Below are positions 15,188 through 22,192 of a stretch of DNA of 22,192 nt, in pieces. This stretch comes from Bacillota bacterium (GTDB lineage: Bacteria > Bacillota > Clostridia > Lachnospirales > Lachnospiraceae), in contig JAEWPQ010000198.1 in assembly GCA_023460575.1 (NCBI GenBank), forward strand, positions 1 to 22,192, in the 5' to 3' direction. Below the pieces are notes generated by a model. The model was not told where the DNA came from, searched no databases, and saw only the letters and a list, made by a program, of their open reading frames with translations. The first letter of the stretch is position 1. Each line of letters begins with the position of its first letter. The translations under genes were made by a program, and so were the position numbers.

Positions 15188-16357
15188 TCAATTATTCGAT
15201 ATTGTATCGGCAAGACCATTTGTTCCTTTAAGTACATCATCTTCCAATATGTACGAAAATTTTACAGGTTCTTCAAACATTGGACTATGAGCAGATTCAT
15301 TAAAAGTATAAAAGCCTTTCATAGGTGCTTGCAATTTATTAAAATATTCTTTAGTTAAATCGTATGAAATTGTATAGTCATATATACCATGACAAAAATA
15401 CACTGGAACCTCCACTTTTTGAACCTTCTCATTTAAATCTGTTCCATACATTTGATTCTCTAAATTTTTAATACTTGGAGATGTAAATTTGTAACGCCAT
15501 AGATTTATTTTTTCCTTCAATGTATATTCTGAACTTACTATTACTGGCAAAAATATACCAGTAATCACAGATTTCATATTACGGGTTGTACCAACACCAA
15601 GACTATGCATCATATCATCGCGCATTGACCAATATTCTGTTGGCAAGTTTGTCTTCTCATCTATAGGGGATTTTTCAAGCTTATCAAGCATACTTTTGTT
15701 CCCTACCTTCTTATATTGCTCTACTATATATTCATATGACATCCTTTCTGATTCAATTTGGTTTGACATTTGAGACATTGCAATATAGGCTTTATAAAGT
15801 TCTGGTTGTTTTGCCACTGCCTGTATTCCAAGAAAAGACCCCCATGAATATCCCATAAGGTAAATCTTATCTTGCACAAACCTATTACGAAGATAATTTG
15901 TTATACCTATAGTATCAGATACAAGTTGTTCTGCATTTATTGTATCTACAGGTATATCACTACTATAAGACAATCCCGCACCTCTTTGATCCCAATAACA
16001 AACGATAAAATATTTTTCAAGTACTGTTGTATTTTCTTGACTAATAACATAATCTGGCATACCAGGACCTCCATGTACCAGAAGCAGTACTGGCTTAGTT
16101 TTATCCATGCCTTTTATAAACATTCCCTGTTCGACACCATTTATATTCACATGAATTTTTTCTGAAATGCTTCCTTCTAGCTCCCTTCCGTTTTCATCTA
16201 AAAAAGGTTTAGGTTTTCCGGTACTATGAACAATTAGTACACCTGCACAAACTAATACACAAATTAGAAAAGCAGAAATCATAGTTAACATAATACGCGC
16301 TATTCTCCTCATAATTTTCTTAATTAGAAGTGTATTAATTTTTTTATCTACCATCAT
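15188..16357 (-). CDS. Membrane-anchored alpha/beta hydrolase, proline iminopeptidase-like
   Basis: Protein of 389 residues with a basic N-terminus and one transmembrane segment (IMLTMISAFLICVLVCAGVLIV, about residues 22-43), so the catalytic domain probably faces outside. The alpha/beta hydrolase (S33) domain shows HGGPG (95-99, oxyanion hole), YWDQRGAGLS, nucleophile S171 in GYSWGS, D327 in HGIYDY and H357 in ESAHSP. The substrate may be a peptide or small ester. The frame is open to a TTG at 16405 overlapping the TetR gene, but GGGGAG just before the two ATGs at 16352-16357 supports the shorter form. It follows the TetR gene and is probably cotranscribed and controlled by it. The gene is conspicuously AT-rich: 15301-15360 has 13 G/C in 60 bases. 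Confidence 0.88.
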   Translation of the reverse strand: MMVDKKINTLLIKKIMRRIARIMLTMISAFLICVLVCAGVLIVHSTGKPKPFLDENGRELEGSISEKIHVNINGVEQGMFIKGMDKTKPVLLLVHGGPGMPDYVISQENTTVLEKYFIVCYWDQRGAGLSYSSDIPVDTINAEQLVSDTIGITNYLRNRFVQDKIYLMGYSWGSFLGIQAVAKQPELYKAYIAMSQMSNQIESERMSYEYIVEQYKKVGNKSMLDKLEKSPIDEKTNLPTEYWSMRDDMMHSLGVGTTRNMKSVITGIFLPVIVSSEYTLKEKINLWRYKFTSPSIKNLENQMYGTDLNEKVQKVEVPVYFCHGIYDYTISYDLTKEYFNKLQAPMKGFYTFNESAHSPMFEEPVKFSYILEDDVLKGTNGLADTISNN

Positions 16358-16395
16358 AAATCTCCCCGCATTTTTCCAACTACTAATAGTTTTTA

Positions 16396-16977
16396 TTAAC
16401 TCCAAATTATATTTTTAATCTTTGTTTCCCAATCCTTGCTATAATGTACACCTTTCATTGTTGCAATTGAAGCGAGACCATGAACTGTTGCCCACAATGA
16501 TATTATTCTCTCTACCATTCTTTCTTTTGACATTCCACTTCCTTCAAAAACGCTTAACACAGTCTGCTTTAAAATCTCAAAAGGTGGATAATTCTTAATC
16601 TCATTCTCGTCCAAGGAAAGATTTATTTCCATACATGGCTGAGAAAATAAAAAATGAAAATACTGGGGATTATTCTTAAAAAACATCACATAACTCACTC
16701 CCATTTGATATATAGCCCTTTCATCATTTCTATTTGGATAACAATTAACTGCTTCTTCAAGTACTTTCATAAACTGATTTGTTACATGCTCCTGCATAGC
16801 CTTTAGTAAATCTTCTTTATCTTTAAAATGGCTGTAAGGTGCAGCTTGACTTACTCCACATAACTTGGAAACCTTACGTAATGAAAATTGGTTTTCCCCC
16901 TCTATATTAATTAATTCAATACCCGCCTCAATTAATGAATTTTTTAAATCTCCATGATGATATGGTTTATTCTCCAT
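16396..16977 (-). CDS. TetR/AcrR-family transcriptional regulator
   Basis: Repressor of 193 residues. The N-terminal TetR domain reads HHGDLKNSLIEAGIELI, then FSLRKVSKLCGVSQAAPYSHFKDKEDLLKAM, a very typical helix-turn-helix. The C-terminal ligand domain contains ALWATVHGLA-like SLWATVHGLASIATM, matching the WHG-type C-terminal domain. It is followed by the membrane hydrolase gene after about 40 bases, with two matching operators in its promoter, so it most likely represses itself and the hydrolase and responds to an unknown small molecule. AT-rich, like the hydrolase. AAGGG lies upstream of the ATG. Confidence 0.93.
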   Translation of the reverse strand: MENKPYHHGDLKNSLIEAGIELINIEGENQFSLRKVSKLCGVSQAAPYSHFKDKEDLLKAMQEHVTNQFMKVLEEAVNCYPNRNDERAIYQMGVSYVMFFKNNPQYFHFLFSQPCMEINLSLDENEIKNYPPFEILKQTVLSVFEGSGMSKERMVERIISLWATVHGLASIATMKGVHYSKDWETKIKNIIWS

Positions 16978-16992
16978 TTTTTCACGCCCTTC

Positions 16993-17011
16993 ATCTTAAC
17001 ATCGTTAATAT
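16993..17011. promoter_or_regulatory. TetR operator 1
   Basis: ATCTTAACATCGTTAATAT is a 19-base imperfect palindrome of the form ATCTTAAC-N3-GTTAAkAT. It overlaps the -10 and start region of the TetR promoter. A second copy lies 30 bases away. Confidence 0.6.
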
Positions 17012-17038
17012 TATATCACACAATCTTAACGCCGTAAA
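17010..17038 (-). promoter_or_regulatory. Promoter of the TetR-hydrolase unit
   Basis: On the minus strand, TTTACG (17033-17038), a 17-base spacer and a perfect TATAAT (17010-17015). Both promoter elements are overlapped by TetR-type operators. Confidence 0.6.
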
Positions 17039-17041
17039 GAT
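17023..17041. promoter_or_regulatory. TetR operator 2
   Basis: ATCTTAACGCCGTAAAGAT is a 19-base palindrome with one mismatched pair, sharing the ATCTTAAC half-site with operator 1. It covers the -35 element. The 30-base centre-to-centre spacing is close to three helical turns, so two dimers would bind the same DNA face. Confidence 0.65.
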
Positions 17042-17121
17042 AGATTGTGCCATTTTGGCTTACTTTTCTTTTCTTGGTTGTTATCACAAATCTACATTAT
17101 CAATATTCTTTTTGAAACAAC

Positions 17122-17166
17122 AGAAAAAGGAGAACCTCCTCCATTTCCACCGGGCTTGGTTCTCCT
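17122..17166 (-). terminator. Terminator of rlmH and the comEA-side transcript
   Basis: On the minus strand AGGAGAACC (17158-17166) pairs with GGTTCTCCT (17128-17136), nine perfect pairs with a 21-base loop, followed by a run of T (17124-17128). It lies about 36 bases after the rlmH stop codon. It also separates rlmH from the AT-rich TetR island. Confidence 0.85.
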
Positions 17167-17201
17167 CCATTACTTAGATACTTTATTTTACATACTATCC
17201 T

Positions 17202-17681
17202 TTATTTATGATACGGTTCCCCATTTATTATCCGATAACTCCGATAAATCTGTTCCAGCAAAATCACCCGCATCAACTGATGGGGGAACGTCATGTTAGA
17301 AAAGCTCAGTTTGTAATCAGCCCGCTTTAACACAGCGTCAGCCAGCCCAAGGGAACCGCCGATAATAAAAACAATCTGGCTTACTCCGCCGACTCCAAGA
17401 GCCGCTATTTTTTCTGACAGTTTCACCGAATCCGGGGTATCTCCGTCGATGGCCAGAGCGATCACATAGGCCCCTTCTTTTATAGAAAGAAGAATTCTCT
17501 CGCCCTCTTTCTCCTTGATCTGCCGTTCCACCGTTACACTGGCATGATCAGGTGTCTTCTCGTCTGCCACCTGAATAATCTCCAGCTTGCAGTAACGGCT
17601 CAGTCTCTTGCTGTATTCGGCTATGGCGTCCGTATAAAATTTTTCTTTTATCTTCCCCACAGTCACCAACGTGATTTTCAT
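17202..17681 (-). CDS. rlmH: 23S rRNA (pseudouridine1915-N3)-methyltransferase RlmH
   Basis: SPOUT-class methyltransferase of 159 residues that methylates pseudouridine 1915 in helix 69 of 23S rRNA in assembled ribosomes. It begins MKITLVTVGKIKEKFYTDAI and has EYSKRLSRYCKLEI, then VIALAIDGDTPDS, the knotted-cofactor motif IVFIIGGSLGLADAVLKRAD, and the family C-terminus FPHQLMRVILLEQIYRSYRIINGEPYHK. The length is exactly typical. AGAGGAG lies upstream of the ATG. It is the last gene of the comEA-side unit, 11 bases after the esterase. Confidence 0.98.
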   Translation of the reverse strand: MKITLVTVGKIKEKFYTDAIAEYSKRLSRYCKLEIIQVADEKTPDHASVTVERQIKEKEGERILLSIKEGAYVIALAIDGDTPDSVKLSEKIAALGVGGVSQIVFIIGGSLGLADAVLKRADYKLSFSNMTFPHQLMRVILLEQIYRSYRIINGEPYHK

Positions 17682-17692
17682 TCGTATCTCCT

Positions 17693-18721
17693 CTATCCAT
17701 TCAGTTCTTTCTTCATCATGGCAATTAAAAAGCCAGTGATATCTCTTGCAGAACGCTTTTGCCCTGTCTTCACTTTCCGAACAACCTTTCCTTCCGGTTT
17801 TACATTAATATGATAAACAACCCGCAAGAACTCTTCCGCTTCCTCCCAGGCTTCCCGACTCTCCGGTATTAAATCCAGTCCCATCTGAAATACATGAAAC
17901 ATTCCTTCAAATACGGATATCCGGCATTTTACACCCTCTTTTTTTAACTTTTCTCCCACCATAAGGGTATCACTTAATAAAACCTCATAATTTCCCACCT
18001 GCATGAGCACCGGAGGAAATCCGCCAAAATCCCCGAACAGCGGAGAAATATATGGCTCCATCGGATCCGCTTCTCCGATATAGGTGGAATTATAAAGCAT
18101 GTTGTGGGTTGAATTGCCAAAAAGAGGATCCAGCTCATAATTGATCTGGTAGCTTTCGCCGCTGTTTGTCAAATCCGTCCAGGCAGACATGGTGAGAAAA
18201 CCTCCCGGAAGAGGCAGATGATTATCCTTTAAATAAAGACCCAGGGCAAGACCTAAACCTCCGCCGGCCGAATCCCCTGCTATTACAATATTTTGGGGGA
18301 CATACCCTTTCTCCTGCAAAAGCCACTGGTAAGCTGAAACAGCATCCTGCAAAGCAGCCGGATAGGGATCTTCAGGGGCCACCCGGTAATCCGGAGTCAG
18401 TACATCTCCTCCATAGCTTATCTTAGAGTACCGGACTGCAAATCTCCGGTAGATATTTTTCATGGGGCCGATATAACCGCCTCCGTGAAGCTGAAGAATC
18501 ACTCGTCCGGTAACTACTCCCACAGGTCTTAAATACTCCATCTTCAGATTATATTTTTCAATAATCTCATATTCATATCCAGCCGGACATACCCAGGCTG
18601 GCTCAACCGGGTTTTTCCTCAGTTCTCCGCTCTGGATAGGCTGCTTAAAAGAAGTCTCCATCACATTCTGCATCATATCTCTCACCAGATTTCCCATCAC
18701 ACTCACCTTTTTTCTTCTCAT
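17693..18721 (-). CDS. HSL-type alpha/beta hydrolase (esterase)
   Basis: Esterase of 342 residues from the hormone-sensitive-lipase group. The oxyanion motif HGGGY is at 79-83, the nucleophile S151 in GDSAGG, VGNYEVLLSD supplies the acid region, and FHVF the histidine. A PDYRVAPEDPYPAAL block between them is characteristic of the group. No signal peptide. It follows the acyltransferase gene by 30 bases, and AGGAGG lies eight bases before its ATG, so the two are probably translated from one message. An acyltransferase and an esterase together suggest making and trimming the same ester, an inference from context. The N-terminal MRRKK...MGNLVRDMMQNVM is a short amphipathic extension. Confidence 0.9.
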   Translation of the reverse strand: MRRKKVSVMGNLVRDMMQNVMETSFKQPIQSGELRKNPVEPAWVCPAGYEYEIIEKYNLKMEYLRPVGVVTGRVILQLHGGGYIGPMKNIYRRFAVRYSKISYGGDVLTPDYRVAPEDPYPAALQDAVSAYQWLLQEKGYVPQNIVIAGDSAGGGLGLALGLYLKDNHLPLPGGFLTMSAWTDLTNSGESYQINYELDPLFGNSTHNMLYNSTYIGEADPMEPYISPLFGDFGGFPPVLMQVGNYEVLLSDTLMVGEKLKKEGVKCRISVFEGMFHVFQMGLDLIPESREAWEEAEEFLRVVYHINVKPEGKVVRKVKTGQKRSARDITGFLIAMMKKELNG

Positions 18722-18751
18722 GTGTCATACCTCCTTTCCAGACAGCTTTTT

Positions 18752-20608
18752 CTATATATGAAACCGCCTGATCAGTTCATTCTTTACTCTCCGGTCTCCT
18801 AAAGCAATGGTTACAGCAAGAATAATCACCGTCACTGTCACTGTTACAAGGGACAGAAGCGGTCTGGTAATCAGTCCCGCAGCCCATAGAATCAGCGGAA
18901 TAAAGCTGAAAACGGTAACTGCAATCTGATACATGAAATAACTCTGCCAGTTCATTCGGTTTACAAGAATCAAAAATACCACTGCCAGATCAGCAAACAA
19001 TATGGTACTTGGTATGCCATAGTTTACCGACCAGCCGCTGTACCCTGTTGCATGATCAATACAAAACCATACGATCTCCGCCGCTATGGTCTGCATAACA
19101 ACTTTCCCTGCCAGATTGGAATGGCGCATAAAGGAATACCTTACTGTCATGACGGAATAAGCCATTAAGACGATTGCAATCACAGACCATATGGAACCGG
19201 AAAAAGTTGCGAGGTTAATAATACCAAGAACTACTGCTCCAAGAATCATGATTCCGTAAAAGACATTGGCAATCTTTTTCATTCGTTCCTTATCATACCG
19301 GATCTGGGGATACTGCCCCTTATCATCTCTGTGGTCCGGCACCCCATTGCTTTCAAGCTCTGCCGGAATCCCTTCTTTCTTCAGAAAACCAAAAAACGAA
19401 TCCGCAAGCCTTGTATCCTGAAAAACAGAACTGAAGGTGACATTAACCTCATCTCCGTAAGAGCATACCCCGCATTTCATTGGCTGTCTTCGTGAAACTC
19501 CGATCATCATGGTGAAGCGTTCAATCTCTTTTGCATAGTCTTTATCCATTTCAATGGGACCGATGTTTGACAGTGTCATGGTATATGCCCCATTATTCCT
19601 CCAGAATATCAGATTCAAAGCAAGCCATTTTATCACCAGAGGGGTAATGCGCAGATACCACTTCTTCTCACTGGAAACATTATAGGAAATGGTCTCCTCC
19701 ATCTTCTCTTTTGTAATTTTCTCATCCATCTGGGTACTGACTGCATTTAATATTTCCTCAAATGTGTGATTCTCTCCGGAAGATAGAAATTCCACAAGAG
19801 TCACAGCAAAAAAATTAGCCATTGTCTCAGAACCAAAAAAATTCCGTAAATTGATGGGAATGCTGATGCCAATGGAATGTTCAGAAGGTTTCTTTTTTAA
19901 ATATTCCTGATAAATGGACCAGATCAGTGCAGCGGTTAAAAACCGGGTGATGCTCACACCGTAGCGCTTACTCACAGCCTTCATTTCTTTTAAACCGATA
20001 TAGCCGTGAAGAATGTTCTCCTCATCCAGGGAGAGATATTCTCCGGTAATATGATACGCTTTAGCAGAACTGTATTTCTGTTTTCGGATCTTTTTATAGT
20101 GGCGGACATAACTGTCCTCCACATTCATGGAAACATCGGAAGAAATCTTCTGCGTCGCGCTGTGACCAGTTCTTGAATCCTTTACCAGATCAAGATAACG
20201 GTAAACCAGTGCCTTTAAGAAATTTACAGCCCCCAGTCCGTCTGTAACAGCATGAAATACTTCCAGATTGATCCGTCTGCCAAAATAGGTGACCCGGAAT
20301 AGAAAAAGCTGGTTGCTGTGTGGGTCAATATATTTACAGGGATAGGTAGTCTCCCGTTCAATGACCGGCATCCGGCTGTTGTGTTCAAAATAATACCAGA
20401 AAAATCCTCTCCTCAGTTTCACACAAAACCCTTCAAACTGGGGGAGAACTTCCTCTAATGCTCTCTGCAAGGTTCCTGGCACCACTTCACACTTAAGCTC
20501 AGCACTGATCCGGAACACATTGCTTAAATTTTCATCGGCTATGACAGGAAAAATCTTTGCCGTATTATCAAGCTTTCTCCATCGTTCCCCCTGCGGACTT
20601 TTCTTCAT
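18752..20608 (-). CDS. Condensation-fold acyltransferase with C-terminal membrane domain
   Basis: Protein of 618 residues from the chosen start. The first about 420 residues have the chloramphenicol-acetyltransferase/condensation fold, seen in the alcohol-acetyltransferase/PapA group: the active-site motif is FHAVTDG (H119, D123, G124; the first histidine of the usual HHxxxDG is F) and there is a late TLSNIGPIEMDKDY-like strand. The last about 150 residues contain several hydrophobic helices (GIMILGAVVLGIINLATF to LLSLVTVTVTVIILAVTIAL), which I associate with the DUF6320-type tail. It probably transfers an acyl group to an alcohol or lipid at the membrane. The open frame extends to 20710, overlapping the response regulator, but the ATG at 20606-20608 has AAGGAG upstream. 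It is followed by the esterase. Confidence 0.85.
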   Translation of the reverse strand: MKKSPQGERWRKLDNTAKIFPVIADENLSNVFRISAELKCEVVPGTLQRALEEVLPQFEGFCVKLRRGFFWYYFEHNSRMPVIERETTYPCKYIDPHSNQLFLFRVTYFGRRINLEVFHAVTDGLGAVNFLKALVYRYLDLVKDSRTGHSATQKISSDVSMNVEDSYVRHYKKIRKQKYSSAKAYHITGEYLSLDEENILHGYIGLKEMKAVSKRYGVSITRFLTAALIWSIYQEYLKKKPSEHSIGISIPINLRNFFGSETMANFFAVTLVEFLSSGENHTFEEILNAVSTQMDEKITKEKMEETISYNVSSEKKWYLRITPLVIKWLALNLIFWRNNGAYTMTLSNIGPIEMDKDYAKEIERFTMMIGVSRRQPMKCGVCSYGDEVNVTFSSVFQDTRLADSFFGFLKKEGIPAELESNGVPDHRDDKGQYPQIRYDKERMKKIANVFYGIMILGAVVLGIINLATFSGSIWSVIAIVLMAYSVMTVRYSFMRHSNLAGKVVMQTIAAEIVWFCIDHATGYSGWSVNYGIPSTILFADLAVVFLILVNRMNWQSYFMYQIAVTVFSFIPLILWAAGLITRPLLSLVTVTVTVIILAVTIALGDRRVKNELIRRFHI

Positions 20609-20679
20609 CGTATCAGCACTCCTTAATTTAAGAAAAGGCGGATCTCTCCGGTTCCCCGGCAGAAATCCTCCTTTTTTTA

Positions 20680-21378
20680 CTAGACGCGGAAATAATATCC
20701 CACGCCCCATTTGGTATGCACATATTTGGGATCGCTGGGGCTGGGCTCAATTTTCTCTCTAAGACGCCTTACATGAACATCTACAGTACGGACATCTCCT
20801 GTGTCCATAGCCTTATTCCCCCAAACATAATTAAGCAGCTGTTCTCTGCTGTAAACCTTACTGGGATTGCAGGTCAAAAGCTCCAGAAGATCGAATTCCT
20901 TGGCTGTTAAATTGATCTCCTTATCTGCGATAAAGACCCGTCTGGCATCCCGGTCCAGCTTTAAATCACCGGCTGTCACCAGATGGCTGTCTTCTTTGTG
21001 ATCCCGTCTGGCCTTCTTGGCGTTTCTTCGCATGATTGCCTTAATTCTGGCTTTTACCTCCAGAATATTAAAGGGCTTTGTAATATAATCATCGGCTCCG
21101 TACTCCAGCCCGAGAATCTTATCCATATCATTGCCCTTGGCTGTCAGCATGATGATGGGCATCTCGGAAAACTCCCGGATCGCCTGACAAACTTCATATC
21201 CATCATACTTTGGAAGCATAACGTCCAAAAGCACTACATCGTATTCCTTCTGCTTTGCCAGATTAATGGCTTCCTCACCGTCATAGGCACAGTCCACTTC
21301 CATACCGTCCTGCTCCAGACTGAATCTCATTCCCTTTACAATCAGTTTTTCGTCATCTACTACTAAAACTCTTGCCAT
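20680..21378 (-). CDS. OmpR-family response regulator
   Basis: Two-component regulator of 232 residues. The receiver domain has the acidic D8-D9 pair, phosphoacceptor D52 in LLDVMLP, T79 and K101 in ITKPF. A winged-helix OmpR-type output domain follows (LTAKEFDLLELL, YSREQLLNYVWG, RTVDVHVRRLREKIE, WGVGYYF). The sequence is close to the WalR/PhoP group of Firmicutes. The usual downstream histidine kinase is absent: the next gene is the acyltransferase, so the partner must be encoded elsewhere or the regulator works without one. It starts 20 bases after comEA, with AGAGG upstream of the ATG. Confidence 0.95.
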   Translation of the reverse strand: MARVLVVDDEKLIVKGMRFSLEQDGMEVDCAYDGEEAINLAKQKEYDVVLLDVMLPKYDGYEVCQAIREFSEMPIIMLTAKGNDMDKILGLEYGADDYITKPFNILEVKARIKAIMRRNAKKARRDHKEDSHLVTAGDLKLDRDARRVFIADKEINLTAKEFDLLELLTCNPSKVYSREQLLNYVWGNKAMDTGDVRTVDVHVRRLREKIEPSPSDPKYVHTKWGVGYYFRV

Positions 21379-21398
21379 TTTGCACCTCTGTTTTCTAT

Positions 21399-22034
21399 TT
21401 AAACCGTTATATCGTCTTTTATCTTCTGAAAGGCTGCCTCCTTAATACCTGATATCTTCATAATATCTTCAATCTTCTGAAATCCGCCATGGCTCTCCCG
21501 GTAACGAATGATATCATCCGCCTTTGCCTCTCCGACACCTCTTAAGGTCATCAGTTCTTCCTTCCCTGCCGTATTAAGATTCACCTTATGACTGCCTTCC
21601 GGTAAATTTCCCAAGACAGATGTTCCCTGATCCAGAAGCCTTTTGGCTTCCTCCTGATCCGGCACCTGAATCTTCATCCCGTCTTTGACCTGTTCTGCCA
21701 TGTTTAACGTATCGGCAGCTGCATTCTCCGTAAAGCCTCCGGCCTCCGCGACAGCCTGAAAAACACGGCTTCCCTCCTCCAGCTCATAAACTCCCGGAGA
21801 AACCACCTCTCCGCATATATGTACATAGCAAATACGTGACGGTTCTTCCGGCACTTCCGGTGATTCCTGGGAATCCGAAGCCGGAGTTTCCTCCATTGAT
21901 GTAACAGGCGGCTCCTGAATCGAAACAAAAGCTTTTTCTTCCCGGTATATATGATTTCTGTTTAAGCCATAGCAGATGCTGCATATGAATACACATATAG
22001 CTATGGCTGCGATCTTAATCCTATGATAGTTCAT
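21399..22034 (-). CDS. comEA: ComEA family helix-hairpin-helix DNA-binding protein
   Basis: Protein of 211 residues with an N-terminal transmembrane anchor (IAAIAICVFICSICYGL), an acidic/proline-rich linker, an SLBB domain (CYVHICGEVVSPGVYEL, VAEAGGFTENAAADTLNMAE) and a C-terminal double helix-hairpin-helix (VNLNTAGKEELMTLRGVGEAKADDIIRYRE, FQKIEDIMKISGI). This is the architecture of the ComEA receptor that binds incoming double-stranded DNA outside the membrane during natural transformation. No comEC or comEB is seen next to it. GGGAGG precedes the ATG, and a promoter lies 60-90 bases upstream. It heads the minus-strand unit running to rlmH. Confidence 0.95.
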   Translation of the reverse strand: MNYHRIKIAAIAICVFICSICYGLNRNHIYREEKAFVSIQEPPVTSMEETPASDSQESPEVPEEPSRICYVHICGEVVSPGVYELEEGSRVFQAVAEAGGFTENAAADTLNMAEQVKDGMKIQVPDQEEAKRLLDQGTSVLGNLPEGSHKVNLNTAGKEELMTLRGVGEAKADDIIRYRESHGGFQKIEDIMKISGIKEAAFQKIKDDITV

Positions 22035-22092
22035 GGAATCCTCCCTTTACAAAATTTTGCAAAAAAGGATCCCATCCTCAGCCCTTGTACCT

Positions 22093-22121
22093 ATTCTACC
22101 TAAAGAAATAAGTAAATACAA
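22093..22121 (-). promoter_or_regulatory. Promoter of the comEA-side unit
   Basis: On the minus strand, TTGTAT (22116-22121), a 17-base spacer and TAGAAT (22093-22098). No strong terminator or promoter is visible between comEA and rlmH, so it may drive all five genes. Confidence 0.6.
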
Positions 22122-22135
22122 GCACTATTTCCAAA

Positions 22136-22192
22136 TTAGTTAAAGATTATAATGCCTATGATGGCTACAACTGCCCCAATCAGTTTTTTCCA
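22136..22192 (-). CDS. 3' end of an unidentified, probably membrane protein (partial)
   Basis: The reading frame entering from the right edge ends with WKKLIGAVVAIIGIIIFN and a TAA (22136-22138). This is a strongly hydrophobic tail after two lysines, like the last helix of a small transporter (for example the DMT/EamA type). It is too short to identify. It lies upstream of the comEA promoter on the same strand. Confidence 0.55.
   Translation of the reverse strand, partial: WKKLIGAVVAIIGIIIFN

Noticed and set aside
20983..21366. Plus-strand open frame of 127 codons
   Set aside because: It is antisense to the clear OmpR-type response regulator.
1..22192. Search for CRISPR arrays, tRNA or rRNA genes, insertion sequences and long direct repeats
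   Set aside because: None was recognised by eye; the only repeats found are the short palindromes and hairpins listed.

Overview
The window looks like chromosomal DNA of an anaerobic, low-to-moderate GC Firmicute, most likely a gut Lachnospiraceae/Clostridiales species. This rests on the strong AGGAGG-type ribosome sites throughout and on clostridial small families (DUF3877-like, DUF1062, CD3324-type). It also rests on an EtfBA/acyl-CoA dehydrogenase operon of anaerobic type. No rRNA, tRNA, insertion sequence or CRISPR array was seen. All family assignments come from reading motifs, not from searches.

Layout. (1) Bases 1-4405, all on the minus strand, hold housekeeping and hypothetical genes: a DUF3877-like protein, two adjacent AstE/aspartoacylase-fold proteins (one with intact zinc ligands, one that has lost them), a DUF1062 protein, a CD3324-type helix-turn-helix protein with its own promoter and terminator, and a pentapeptide-repeat protein. 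(2) Bases 4501-13773 on the plus strand form an eight-gene catabolic operon: acyl-CoA dehydrogenase 1, FldA/HadA-like class III CoA-transferase, acyl-CoA dehydrogenase 2, EtfB, EtfA, CaiC-like acyl-CoA ligase, a desulfoferrodoxin-like Cys4 protein that has lost the superoxide reductase site, and a GntP-type organic-anion permease. It has a LysR-type box and promoter upstream, an internal terminator-like hairpin after the first gene, and a strong terminator at the end. (3) Bases 13793-15081 on the minus strand hold a LysR regulator and, just downstream of it, the decayed remains of a RdgB/Ham1-like NTP pyrophosphatase gene. (4) Bases 15188-17041 are an AT-rich two-gene island, a TetR regulator with two 19-bp operators and a membrane-anchored proline-iminopeptidase-like hydrolase. 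It looks recently acquired. (5) Bases 17122-22098 on the minus strand hold comEA, an OmpR-type response regulator without a kinase beside it, a condensation-fold acyltransferase with a membrane tail, an HSL-type esterase and rlmH, probably one transcription unit from a promoter at 22093-22121. The 3' end of another gene enters at the right edge.

The main point of interest is the plus-strand operon. Its order (dehydrogenase, CoA-transferase, dehydrogenase, EtfB, EtfA, ligase, transporter) resembles, from memory, the gamma-butyrobetaine utilisation (gbu/bbu) clusters of gut bacteria. Here, however, the transporter is a GntP-type anion permease rather than a betaine carrier, and a probable iron-binding desulfoferrodoxin-like protein is built in. 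A reasonable reading is CoA activation of an imported carboxylate, CoA recycling by the transferase, and flavin-dependent reduction, oxidation or elimination on the acyl-CoA with electrons passing through EtfBA. The substrate cannot be read from the sequence.
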